Shown here: piece by piece, positions 34,034-42,348 of the stretch | Layout of the letters: each line of letters begins with the position of its first letter | How positions within the stretch are numbered: the first letter of the stretch is position 1 | Assembly (NCBI RefSeq): GCF_011769985.2 | Contig: NZ_CP039734.2 | Location: 1,302,001 to 1,366,000, forward strand | Length of the DNA stretch: 64,000 bases | From: Sulfurospirillum diekertiae | GTDB taxonomy: Bacteria > Campylobacterota > Campylobacteria > Campylobacterales > Sulfurospirillaceae | Direction: 5' to 3' | Notes under the pieces: generated by a model | The model's input: the letters and a program-made list of their open reading frames with translations, nothing else | Databases searched by the model: none | Told to the model about the DNA's origin: nothing | Translations under genes and position numbers: made by a program

Positions 34034-34673
34034 GATTCATATACTTGGAATGGGTCCTGGAAGTATAGATTTTATTGCACCTTATGTGCTGACATGTATA
34101 AAGGACGCAGACATACTTATTGGTGGAAAAAGACATTTTCAAGAGATAGAAGTGGAAGCATCAGGAAAAGTCTGTCAATACATAAGTAGTGATTTATTAG
34201 GACTTGTGGATTACATCAAAACAAACAGAAATAAAAAAATTGCGGTATTGGTCTCTGGTGACCCAGGATTTTATAGTTTTTTAGTGTATTTAAAAAAGCA
34301 TTTTAGCAATGAGGAGTTAGTGGTAATACCAGGACTTTCTTCTATGCAGTATATGTTTTGCAAGATTGGGTTACCTTGGCAAGACGCTGTGATTAAAAGT
34401 CTTCATGGTAAAACGTTTGATTTTATTGAAGCTTTAAATGATTCTGGACTTGTAGGGGTGCTAACGGATAGTGCTTTTACACCTCAATTGATCGCAAAAG
34501 AGTTAGTAACTCACGGACTAGGAAACGTATTAGTATATGTAGGAGAAGAACTTTCTTATGCGGAAGAAAAAATAACAACGATGATAGCAACGCAAATGGC
34601 TAATAATGAACGAAATTTTGGCATGAATGTTGTGGTTATTGAAAGGACTGAAAATGTTTCATATAAAAGATAG
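34026..34673 (+). CDS. cbiE: Cobalt-precorrin-7 C5-methyltransferase
   Basis: I take the ATG at 34026, where the protein begins directly with the methyltransferase strand (MLKIHILGMGPGSID); the frame is open from 34008. The 215-residue product has the GxGPG motif, VSGDPGFYSFL and the VVIPGLSSMQYM segment of CbiE. It pairs functionally with CbiT, which is encoded next and overlaps it by 20 bases. Together they methylate C-5 and C-15. Confidence 0.93.
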   Translation: MLKIHILGMGPGSIDFIAPYVLTCIKDADILIGGKRHFQEIEVEASGKVCQYISSDLLGLVDYIKTNRNKKIAVLVSGDPGFYSFLVYLKKHFSNEELVVIPGLSSMQYMFCKIGLPWQDAVIKSLHGKTFDFIEALNDSGLVGVLTDSAFTPQLIAKELVTHGLGNVLVYVGEELSYAEEKITTMIATQMANNERNFGMNVVVIERTENVSYKR

Positions 34674-35232
34674 TGAATTTATTAGGGGCAATGTGCCTAT
34701 GACAAAAGATGAAGCACGTGTTGTTTGTATATCAAAACTTGAACTTGATAGCAATAGTGTCTTGATTGATGTGGGTGCAGGAACAGGTAGTGTCGGTATA
34801 GAGGCTAGTAGGTATTTAAGCTCTGGTAAAGTCATTGGTATAGAAGTTAATGAAGAAGCCAATGCTTTGATAGAAGCAAATCTAAAAAAATTTGACATAA
34901 CGAATTACGAGTTATACAAAGGTTATGCTCCACAAGAACTACCAACTATTGCCTTCGATGCCATGTTTATTGGTGGCTCTAAAGGGAAACTTGGTGATAT
35001 ATTTCAGTATTTTGATGATCATGCCAAAGTAGGCGCTAGGTTGGTTATTAATGCCATTGTCCTTGAAACTTTTACTAAAACACTTAGTTTGATGAAAGAG
35101 TATGGCTTTCATGACATTGAGGTTGTTTCATTAAATATCTCAAAAAATAGATTACTTGGTCAATATAACATGATGATGGCTGAGAATCCTATATTTATTT
35201 TAAGTGCGAAAAAAGGAGAAAAAAATGTCTAA
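34654..35232 (+). CDS. cbiT: Cobalt-precorrin-6B C15-methyltransferase (decarboxylating)
   Basis: I take the ATG at 34654, with GAAAGGACTGAAA upstream; the frame is open to 34627. The 192-residue Rossmann methyltransferase has the SAM site DVGAGTGSVGIE and the N-terminal RGNVPMTKDEAR that marks CbiT. It methylates C-15 and removes the C-12 acetate carboxyl. It overlaps cbiE by 20 bases and cbiL by 8. Confidence 0.94.
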   Translation: MFHIKDSEFIRGNVPMTKDEARVVCISKLELDSNSVLIDVGAGTGSVGIEASRYLSSGKVIGIEVNEEANALIEANLKKFDITNYELYKGYAPQELPTIAFDAMFIGGSKGKLGDIFQYFDDHAKVGARLVINAIVLETFTKTLSLMKEYGFHDIEVVSLNISKNRLLGQYNMMMAENPIFILSAKKGEKNV

Positions 35233-35929
35233 ATTAATAGGAATTGGTGTAGGAGTTGGCGATCCTGAAATGTTAACCATCAAAGCAGTGAATGCTTTAA
35301 GAGAAGCAGATGCGGTCATCTTACCAAGGGCTAATACGAAAACGTATAGTACGGCTTTTGAAATTGCAAAGCAGTATATGAAAGATGATATTGAAAAAAT
35401 CTATGCAGATTTTACAACGGTTGATGATGATAAGCTTAGAGAAGAAGATAGATTACTGTATGCCAAGGTAGTCAATGATTGTATTAAAGCTGGAAAAACA
35501 GTAGCGTTTATCACCATTGGTGATCCTATGACGTTTAGTACTTTTGTTTATGTCATGGAACTTTTAGAAAAAGATGTAGAAGTCCAAACTATACCAGGGA
35601 TAACATCATTTGCTTCCATTGCTGCACGTCTGAATACTCCACTTGTTATGGGTGATGAAACACTCAAAATAGTACCTATTTCAAAAGATACAGATATTGT
35701 AAAAGAGATTAATAGCTCTGATAACGTTGTTTTTATGAAAGTTACACGTAACCTTGAACGACTCAAAGATGCTTTTAAAAAAACAGGCAACATGGATAAT
35801 GTCGTACTTGTTTCTAATTGTGGAAAAGCGGATGAAAAAGTAATTTATGATCTTGAAAATATAACGCGTGAGGATATCTCTTACTTCTCAACCATTCTCC
35901 TTAAAAAAGGAGGGCTGAGTTATGTCTAA
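35225..35929 (+). CDS. cbiL: Cobalt-factor II C20-methyltransferase
   Basis: I take the ATG at 35225 behind AAAGGAGAAAAAA; the frame is open to 35204. The 234-residue enzyme has the N-terminal GVGVGDPEMLT, the TIGDPMTFSTF loop and TIPGITSFASIAA of CbiL/CobI. It adds the C-20 methyl group to cobalt-factor II, just after CbiK acts. It overlaps cbiF by 8 bases. Confidence 0.93.
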   Translation: MSKLIGIGVGVGDPEMLTIKAVNALREADAVILPRANTKTYSTAFEIAKQYMKDDIEKIYADFTTVDDDKLREEDRLLYAKVVNDCIKAGKTVAFITIGDPMTFSTFVYVMELLEKDVEVQTIPGITSFASIAARLNTPLVMGDETLKIVPISKDTDIVKEINSSDNVVFMKVTRNLERLKDAFKKTGNMDNVVLVSNCGKADEKVIYDLENITREDISYFSTILLKKGGLSYV

Positions 35930-36686
35930 AGTTTATTTTATAGGAGCAGGGCCGGGTGATCCTGAACTTATTACTATCAAAGGTCAGCGCCTTGTAAGGG
36001 AAGCAGATATCATCATATATGCGGGCTCGCTTGTTCCTATAGAAGTTATTGCATGTCATAAGGAGGGAGCAGAAATTTATAACAGTGCCAGTATGGATTT
36101 GGATGAAGTGATGGATATTACTATTGCAGGTGTTAAAGAAGGAAAAAGTGTTGCAAGAGTTCATACAGGAGATCCTTCTATCTATGGGGCTCATCGTGAA
36201 CAAATGGACATTTTGGAGAGTCATGGTATAGATTTTGATGTCATACCAGGTGTTAGCTCATTTTTAGCATCAGCAGCAGCCCTTAAAAAAGAGTTCACGC
36301 TTCCAGATGTATCGCAAACGGTTATTTGCACACGATTAGAAGGTCGCACTCCCGTTCCAGAAGCAGAATCCTTAGATAAATTAGCCTCTCATCAAGCTTC
36401 TATGGCTATCTTTTTATCCGTTCAAATGATTGATAAAGTAGTGGAAAAACTTGTGCTTCATTACCCGCCTAATACTCCAGTAGCAATTATTCAGCGTGCT
36501 AGTTGGCCGGATCAAAAAATTGTTGAGGGAACGCTTGAGACTATTGAAGAAAAAGTCAAAGAAGCCAATATCACTAAAACAGCGCAAATTCTTGTGGGAT
36601 GGTTTATGGGAAATGAGTACTCTAAATCTAGGCTATATGACAAGTATTTTACCCATGAATACCGAGAAGGTATGGCACGCTCATGA
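35922..36686 (+). CDS. cbiF: Cobalt-precorrin-4 C11-methyltransferase
   Basis: The 254-residue enzyme has GAGPGDPELITIKG, YAGSLVP, HTGDPSIYGAHREQ and VIPGVSSFLASAA, which identify CbiF/CobM. AAAAGGAGGGCTGAGTT precedes the ATG. It methylates C-11 of cobalt-precorrin-4. It overlaps cbiG by ATGA. Confidence 0.95.
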   Translation: MSKVYFIGAGPGDPELITIKGQRLVREADIIIYAGSLVPIEVIACHKEGAEIYNSASMDLDEVMDITIAGVKEGKSVARVHTGDPSIYGAHREQMDILESHGIDFDVIPGVSSFLASAAALKKEFTLPDVSQTVICTRLEGRTPVPEAESLDKLASHQASMAIFLSVQMIDKVVEKLVLHYPPNTPVAIIQRASWPDQKIVEGTLETIEEKVKEANITKTAQILVGWFMGNEYSKSRLYDKYFTHEYREGMARS

Positions 36687-37675
36687 AAAAAGAACTTGCC
36701 ATTATTAGCGTAAGTAAGCAAGGATTAGAGAAAGCAAATTCTTTACATGTAAAGAACGCAGACATTTATGCCTTGCCAAAATACAGTGATGGCAAGTGCA
36801 TAGAGATGATAGAGGGTTTTACACTTACAGTAGAGCGAATTTTTTCTCAATACAAAACGCTTTTGTTTATCATGGCTAGCGGGATTGTGGTTCGTACCAT
36901 TGCGCCACTTCTTAAAGGTAAAGATATAGACCCCGCTATTTTGGTGATGGACGAACAAGGTATCTTTGTAAACTCTTTGCTTAGTGGCCATTTAGGTGGA
37001 GCAAACGAGATGGCAGAAATCATTGCCAAAGCATGTGATGCAATTCCTGTGATATCAACAGCCTCTGATGTCAGTCATAAAATAGCCGTTGATACGATTG
37101 CTATGAAATTAAATGCAAAAATAGATTCTTTGAAAAAAGCAAAGAATGTGACTGCTTTGATACTTAATGGGCAGAGAGTAGCGCTATGTTTACCTGAGAA
37201 TATAGTCGTTGAGAATAAAAATATATCAGGGGTTATTGTGGTGTCAAATAAGTTACATGTAGAGATGAGTCAAATTATTCCACAAAATATCATAGTGGGT
37301 ATTGGGTGCAAAAAAGATATCCCAAAAGAGGCGATTATTGAAGCTGTCAAAAAAGAGTTTAAAAAATTAAACCTTAGAGAAGATTCGATTAAACATTTTG
37401 CGACAGGATGGGTAAAAGCAGAAGAAAAAGGTCTGCTTGAAGCCGTTAACTATTTTGAGCGAGAGCTAAAAATAATAGAAAAAGAAGAAATAAGAGCAGT
37501 ACAAGATAAATTTTGTGGATCAGATTTTGTAGAAAAAACCATTGGTGTACGCTCCATCTCAGCACCTAGTGCCTATGTAAGTTCTAGTAAAAAAGGAGTG
37601 TTTTTGTTAGAAAAAAATAAAAATTGCGGAATTACCATTTCGATTTATGAAGAGGAAGTTGGAAATGAAAAATAA
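36683..37675 (+). CDS. cbiG: Cobalt-precorrin-5A hydrolase
   Basis: The 330-residue protein opens the delta-lactone and releases acetaldehyde. It shows the CbiG N-terminal half (IMASGIVVRTIAPLL, LLSGHLGGANEMAE) and the C-terminal half (VGIGCKKDIPKEAI and a late GVRSISAPSA). It is full-length and not fused to cbiH. The gene contains an 18-base perfect palindrome around TTTACATGTAAA at 36739-36756. It overlaps cbiF by 4 bases and cbiH by 11. Confidence 0.92.
   Translation: MKKELAIISVSKQGLEKANSLHVKNADIYALPKYSDGKCIEMIEGFTLTVERIFSQYKTLLFIMASGIVVRTIAPLLKGKDIDPAILVMDEQGIFVNSLLSGHLGGANEMAEIIAKACDAIPVISTASDVSHKIAVDTIAMKLNAKIDSLKKAKNVTALILNGQRVALCLPENIVVENKNISGVIVVSNKLHVEMSQIIPQNIIVGIGCKKDIPKEAIIEAVKKEFKKLNLREDSIKHFATGWVKAEEKGLLEAVNYFERELKIIEKEEIRAVQDKFCGSDFVEKTIGVRSISAPSAYVSSSKKGVFLLEKNKNCGITISIYEEEVGNEK
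36739..36756. repeat. TTTACATGTAAA palindrome, copy 8, extended to 18 bases
   Basis: Inside cbiG; the same 18-base palindrome as copy 3. Confidence 0.8.
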
Positions 37676-38393
37676 TATTTATGTTGTAGGTATCGGGCCA
37701 GGCTCATTGGAACATTTGAGTTTTAGAGCATATCATGTTTTAAAAGAGGTAAATGTCATCATTGGGCATAAAACCTATGTCAATTTAGTAAAAGAGTATT
37801 TTCCTGAGAAAGTGTTCATTAAATCAGGAATGAAAAGAGAAGTGGAGCGTTGCCTCGAGACTTTGGAAATAGCCAAGAGTGGTAAAAGTGTCGCCCTTAT
37901 CTCTAGTGGTGATGCCGGAGTTTACGGCATGGCGGGCATTATGCTAGAAATTGCTCTTGATAATGGCTTTAATGTAGAAATTATCCCAGGGATTACCTCT
38001 GCCAATGCCTCCGCTTCAGTCGTAGGTGCACCCATTATGCATGATCATGCGACGATTAGTTTGAGTGATTTATTGACGGATTGGGAGCTCATCAAAAAGC
38101 GTGTTGATTTGGCATCACAAGGAGATTTTGTGATCTCTTTTTACAATCCTAAAAGTAAAAGTCGTCTAACTCAAATTGCTGAAGCAAGAGAAATTATGCT
38201 GAAGCATAAAAATAAAGATACGGTTGTTGCCATTGTGCGAAACACGGGACGAGAGGGCGAAAATCACGTTCTTACATCATTGGAAAATATGTTAGAGCAT
38301 GAAATTGACATGTTTACGACGGTAATCGTTGGAAACTCAAAGACGTTTATCAAAGAAAACAAAATGATCACTCCTCGTGGGTATCACTACTAA
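37665..38393 (+). CDS. cbiH: Cobalt-factor III C17-methyltransferase
   Basis: I take the ATG at 37665 behind GAGGAAGTTGGAA; the frame is open to 37647. The 242-residue enzyme has GIGPGSLEHLS, ISSGDAGVYGMAG, IPGITSANASA and the late FYNPKSKSR, the pattern of CbiH/CobJ. It adds the C-17 methyl and performs ring contraction. It overlaps the end of cbiG. Confidence 0.94.
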   Translation: MKNNIYVVGIGPGSLEHLSFRAYHVLKEVNVIIGHKTYVNLVKEYFPEKVFIKSGMKREVERCLETLEIAKSGKSVALISSGDAGVYGMAGIMLEIALDNGFNVEIIPGITSANASASVVGAPIMHDHATISLSDLLTDWELIKKRVDLASQGDFVISFYNPKSKSRLTQIAEAREIMLKHKNKDTVVAIVRNTGREGENHVLTSLENMLEHEIDMFTTVIVGNSKTFIKENKMITPRGYHY

Positions 38394-38406
38394 AACAGGA
38401 AAAAAG

Positions 38407-39924
38407 ATGAAAACAGGAAAAGTATATATCGCAGGTGCAGGTTGTGGAGATTTTGAATTGATGACATTAAAACTCAAGATGTTGATTGAAGAAGCAGAGT
38501 GTATTATTTATGATCGTCTTGTTAATAAGGAAATTCTTGCGTTAGCACCCAAAAGTGCCGAACTTATTTATTATGGTAAAGATAATTGCGAAGGCGGCCT
38601 TATCCAAGAAAAAATTAATGCAACATTAATCGAAAAAGCCAAAGAGGGCAAGAATGTTTTACGCCTTAAAGGAGGACACCCTTTTGTCTTTGGACGAGGT
38701 GGGGAAGAGGCCTTGGACTTAGTAGATGCAGGCATAGAATTTGAAATTATTCCAGGTGTTACTTCTGCTATTTCAGTACCCGCTTATGCAGGCATTCCTA
38801 TAAGCCATAGAGGTATCAATACATCATTTCATGTTTTTACAGGACATAGTAAAGATGATGGAGAAAAAATTGACTTTGAAACAGTATCCAAGCTGAGTGG
38901 CACTTTAGTTTTTTTAATGGGTATTAAAAATATAGAGATGATCACTTCAAATCTTGTAAATTTTGGAAAAATATCATCCACACCTGTTGCAGTAATTGAA
39001 AATGGATCGACATGTCATCAACGAACGGTTGTCGGAAACCTAGAAACTATTTCAAAGATTGTTGAAGAAAATCATATTCAGTCACCTTCTATCATTATTA
39101 TAGGTGATGTAGTAAATTTACGCGAAAAACTTGCTTGGTTTGAGCATAAAGCATTGCACGGGCATAAGGTTCTGGTAACATCAGAAAAAACCCAAGCAAA
39201 AGTGACTTCACGGTTGGTCCGAAGTTTAGGTGGAGAGAGTGTAGAATGTCCTTTTTTTACATTAGATAAAAAATCGTTTACTATTCCAAGACTTATTAAT
39301 TTTGATACTGTGCTCTTTACAAGCCCTCAAAGTTTACATGCTTTTTTTGAAAAAATAGAAGATATACGCCAGTTACTTCATTTGCGTATTGGTGTGGCCG
39401 GCGAAAAAACTAAAGAAGCATTAAACACGTATAAATTACAAGCCAATATTTATTCGAACAGCTATCGCACACAAGAGTTGCTTAATCTCTTAACTGAAAA
39501 AGAAGAGAAAGTACTTTTAGTCAGATCTACCTCAATTTCAGCAGAACTTGCTGTATATTCTCAATCTATTACTGAACTTGAGACCTATTATGTTGATAAA
39601 GTTTTGCGAAGTGATGAAGAAGTAATTGCTTATATCAATGATGTCGATATTATCGCTTTTCCTAATGCATGTACGGTTAAAACATTAATAGATAGTGTAG
39701 GGCGTGAAATATTAGCCACCAAATTAATTATTGCTTCAAATGAAAATACAGCATTAAAAATCAAGTCTTATGGTTTACATGTAAACGCTTTTGGCAATGG
39801 TGAAATCACAGAAGAAACATTTAAAACATGCATGGAAACAGAGCATTGTATCAAAGGGAAAAAAGATGGTGTGGTTAATCGGAGGAACAAAGGATTCACG
39901 CATTCTGCTCGAGCAGCTAGTTGA
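38407..39924 (+). CDS. cobA: Uroporphyrinogen-III methyltransferase fused to uroporphyrinogen-III synthase
   Basis: I take the ATG at 38407 behind CAGGAAAAAAG; the frame is open to 38377. Residues 1-~245 are the CobA/SUMT domain (LKGGHPFVFGRGGEE, IPGVTSAISVPAYAGIP, HRG, VVGNL); its first loop reads GAGCGDFEL instead of the usual GAGPGDPEL. Residues ~255-500 resemble HemD, the uroporphyrinogen-III synthase. Together they make precorrin-2 from hydroxymethylbilane. The 3' end overlaps cbiJ by 59 bases in another frame, so the last ~20 residues are constrained by, or dispensable for, that overlap. Confidence 0.9.
   Translation: MKTGKVYIAGAGCGDFELMTLKLKMLIEEAECIIYDRLVNKEILALAPKSAELIYYGKDNCEGGLIQEKINATLIEKAKEGKNVLRLKGGHPFVFGRGGEEALDLVDAGIEFEIIPGVTSAISVPAYAGIPISHRGINTSFHVFTGHSKDDGEKIDFETVSKLSGTLVFLMGIKNIEMITSNLVNFGKISSTPVAVIENGSTCHQRTVVGNLETISKIVEENHIQSPSIIIIGDVVNLREKLAWFEHKALHGHKVLVTSEKTQAKVTSRLVRSLGGESVECPFFTLDKKSFTIPRLINFDTVLFTSPQSLHAFFEKIEDIRQLLHLRIGVAGEKTKEALNTYKLQANIYSNSYRTQELLNLLTEKEEKVLLVRSTSISAELAVYSQSITELETYYVDKVLRSDEEVIAYINDVDIIAFPNACTVKTLIDSVGREILATKLIIASNENTALKIKSYGLHVNAFGNGEITEETFKTCMETEHCIKGKKDGVVNRRNKGFTHSARAAS
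39774..39785. repeat. TTTACATGTAAA palindrome, copy 9
   Basis: Near the 3' end of cobA-hemD, encoding Leu-His-Val-Asn; G/C flanks. Confidence 0.8.
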
Positions 39925-40624
39925 ATATCACGACCAGTTTATCGTGAGCATTACTACGAGTTATGGAAAAAAACTTTTAGAAAATTATAACGTTAAAATT
40001 ATTGATAAACGTCTCAGTAAAGAAGAAAAAAAAGTATTGATAGAAAATGAATGTATAACTTTAATTCTTGATACGAGCCATCCTTATGCGGAAGGAATTT
40101 CGCATAGTGCTATGGAAATAGCAAAAGAGTGTGGTGTTGAGTATTTACGCTTTGAGCGCAAAAATCTTGAATATGAGGGTGCTAAACATTTTGAGGATAT
40201 TACGTCATTGGTAGACTATATTAATCTTACATGTAAAGGTGAAAAAGTGCTGAGTACGTTAGGCATAAAAAACTTGGAAGACCTTCAAAAAATCAAGGAT
40301 CAAGAAAACCTTTTTATTCGTCTTTTACCCGTCGTTATATCAATACAAAAAGCAGAAACTTTGGGTTTTTTAGCCAAAAATATTATCGCGATACAAGGAC
40401 CTTTTAGTAAAGAGTTTAATACTGCAATAATTAAAAACTATGGGATACAATATCTTATAACAAAAGAGAGTGGTGATGAAGGAGGAGAGATGGAAAAAGT
40501 TTTAGCGTGCAAGGAAGAGGGAGTTCAACTTTTAGTACTAAAACGTCCTTTTATCAATTATCTAAAGACATGGGACTCTCTTCAAGAGATTGTTGACGAA
40601 TTAAAGTGTAGATTGAGTTTATGA
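39866..40624 (+). CDS. cbiJ: Cobalt-precorrin-6A reductase
   Basis: I take the ATG at 39866, where the protein begins with MVWLIGGTKDSR, the NAD(P)-binding start of CbiJ/CobK; the frame is open 75 bases further upstream inside cobA-hemD. The 252-residue product has DTSHPYAEGIS and the RFERK segment typical of the family. It reduces cobalt-precorrin-6A. It overlaps cobA-hemD by 59 bases and the ABC exporter gene by ATGA. Confidence 0.9.
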   Translation: MVWLIGGTKDSRILLEQLVEYHDQFIVSITTSYGKKLLENYNVKIIDKRLSKEEKKVLIENECITLILDTSHPYAEGISHSAMEIAKECGVEYLRFERKNLEYEGAKHFEDITSLVDYINLTCKGEKVLSTLGIKNLEDLQKIKDQENLFIRLLPVVISIQKAETLGFLAKNIIAIQGPFSKEFNTAIIKNYGIQYLITKESGDEGGEMEKVLACKEEGVQLLVLKRPFINYLKTWDSLQEIVDELKCRLSL

Positions 40625-42348
40625 TGCGCTATATTTGGAGCTATTATCAAAATCACTTATCATTGTTTTATACAACGGTGGCCAGTACTTTTCTTTTAGC
40701 TTTTTTGGATATTTTATTTCCTTATATTGTACAATTAATGATATCTGAGGATTTCATTGCTTCCAATGGAATGAAGATGACATTGATGTTTTTACTTTTG
40801 GGTGGGATTATTATTTTACGCTCACTTGCCGTATGGGTACGGAACTATTGGGGAAGCTTGCTTGGGATAAATGTTGAATTCGATATGCGCAATGATTTGT
40901 TTAAGCATATCAATACGCTTTCCTTTTCGTATTTTGATAACACCAAGACGGGTTCATTAATGTCTCGAGTGGTGAGTGATATCGCTGAAGTTTCCAAAGT
41001 TGTTACGGAGATTCCTAGAGATTTATTGCTTATTCCTATTACGTTAATTGGGGCCATTGGTGTGATGCTTAGCCTTAATTTAAAACTGGGAATGGTTGTA
41101 CTGTTATTGATGCCTGTTTTGATTTTCTTTACATACTATAAAAACACCAAGTTACGACATGCGTATATGTCCTCAAAGCGTAAAATTGCACATCTAAACG
41201 CTCAGTTAACAGATAGCTTTGAAGGCATTCGTGTCGTTCAAGCGTTTAGCAACGAAGCCCATGAGATGCATAAGTTTAAGCAGAGCAATCAAGCCTATAA
41301 AGAGATGACAGCCAAAGCGTTTAAGGCATTGGCAGACTTGCGAAGTATCAGTAACTTTTTCTCGGGAGCCTTGCAAGTTATCATTATCGCTTATGGTATT
41401 TACCTTGTGCAGTACGAACACATGTCTATAGGTGTACTATTTGCCTTTGTCCTTTATATCGATCGTTTTATGCGCCCCATTCGAAATTTTATCTCATTGA
41501 CAGAGGTTTATCAAAAAGGTTTAGTTGGCATGGATAGGTTTCAAGAGTTGATGCAAATAAAGAGCACTGTGCGAGATGATGCAAAAGAAGAGATGGAATC
41601 CGTTAAAGGGCATATCGCCTTTAATAATGTAAATTTTACATATGAAGAACAAGGGGAAGGTATTTTAAAAGATATCAATTTTACTATCACTCCTCAAGAG
41701 CATATTGCATTAGTGGGAGGTACGGGTAGTGGTAAAAGCACCTTGTGTGCGTTGATTATGCGTTTTTATGAGCCTCAAATTGGCTCCATAAAGATTGATG
41801 GTAAGGATATCAAAGAGGTGTCTGTTAAGTCATTAAGAAGGCAAATCGGCATTGTACAACAAGATGTTTTTTTATTTAATGGAACTATCAAAGAAAATAT
41901 TTTATACGGACGTTTAGAAGCAAGCGAAGAAGAGGTCATAGCAGCCGCTAAAAAAGCAAATATTCATGAATTTGTGATGGGATTAGCAGAGGGGTATGAG
42001 AGTGTTGTTGGGGAGCGTGGGATAAAACTTTCAGGTGGTCAAAAACAGCAACTTTCTATTGCCCGTATCTTTTTAAAAGATCCGGCTATTTTGATTTTAG
42101 ATGAAGCAACCTCTGCCCTTGATAATATCACAGAACATTATGTGCAAAAATCACTTGATGCCTTGGCTCAAAATAGAACGGTTATTACCATCGCTCATCG
42201 ATTAAGTTCAGTGAAAAATGCATCAAAGATTTTGGTCATGAAGAATGGAAGGATTGCAGAAGAGGGGACACATAAAGAATTACTTTCTTTTAATGGGGTA
42301 TATCAAACACTGCATGACTTACAGTTTCGGGAAGGAAAAGAGCGTTAA
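40621..42348 (+). CDS. ABC exporter half-transporter (permease-ATPase fusion) inside the cobamide operon
   Basis: The 575-residue protein has an N-terminal six-helix exporter domain (~15-310) and a C-terminal ATPase domain with Walker A (GGTGSGKSTL), signature (LSGGQKQQ), Walker B (ILILDEATSALD) and AHRLSS. It is of the MsbA/McjD type and probably works as a homodimer. The gene is joined to cbiJ by ATGA and to cbiA by TAATG, so it is made with the pathway enzymes. Substrate is unknown; export of a corrinoid intermediate or of a lipid/heme compound are both possible. This is not a usual member of cobalamin operons. Confidence 0.88.
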   Translation: MMRYIWSYYQNHLSLFYTTVASTFLLAFLDILFPYIVQLMISEDFIASNGMKMTLMFLLLGGIIILRSLAVWVRNYWGSLLGINVEFDMRNDLFKHINTLSFSYFDNTKTGSLMSRVVSDIAEVSKVVTEIPRDLLLIPITLIGAIGVMLSLNLKLGMVVLLLMPVLIFFTYYKNTKLRHAYMSSKRKIAHLNAQLTDSFEGIRVVQAFSNEAHEMHKFKQSNQAYKEMTAKAFKALADLRSISNFFSGALQVIIIAYGIYLVQYEHMSIGVLFAFVLYIDRFMRPIRNFISLTEVYQKGLVGMDRFQELMQIKSTVRDDAKEEMESVKGHIAFNNVNFTYEEQGEGILKDINFTITPQEHIALVGGTGSGKSTLCALIMRFYEPQIGSIKIDGKDIKEVSVKSLRRQIGIVQQDVFLFNGTIKENILYGRLEASEEEVIAAAKKANIHEFVMGLAEGYESVVGERGIKLSGGQKQQLSIARIFLKDPAILILDEATSALDNITEHYVQKSLDALAQNRTVITIAHRLSSVKNASKILVMKNGRIAEEGTHKELLSFNGVYQTLHDLQFREGKER

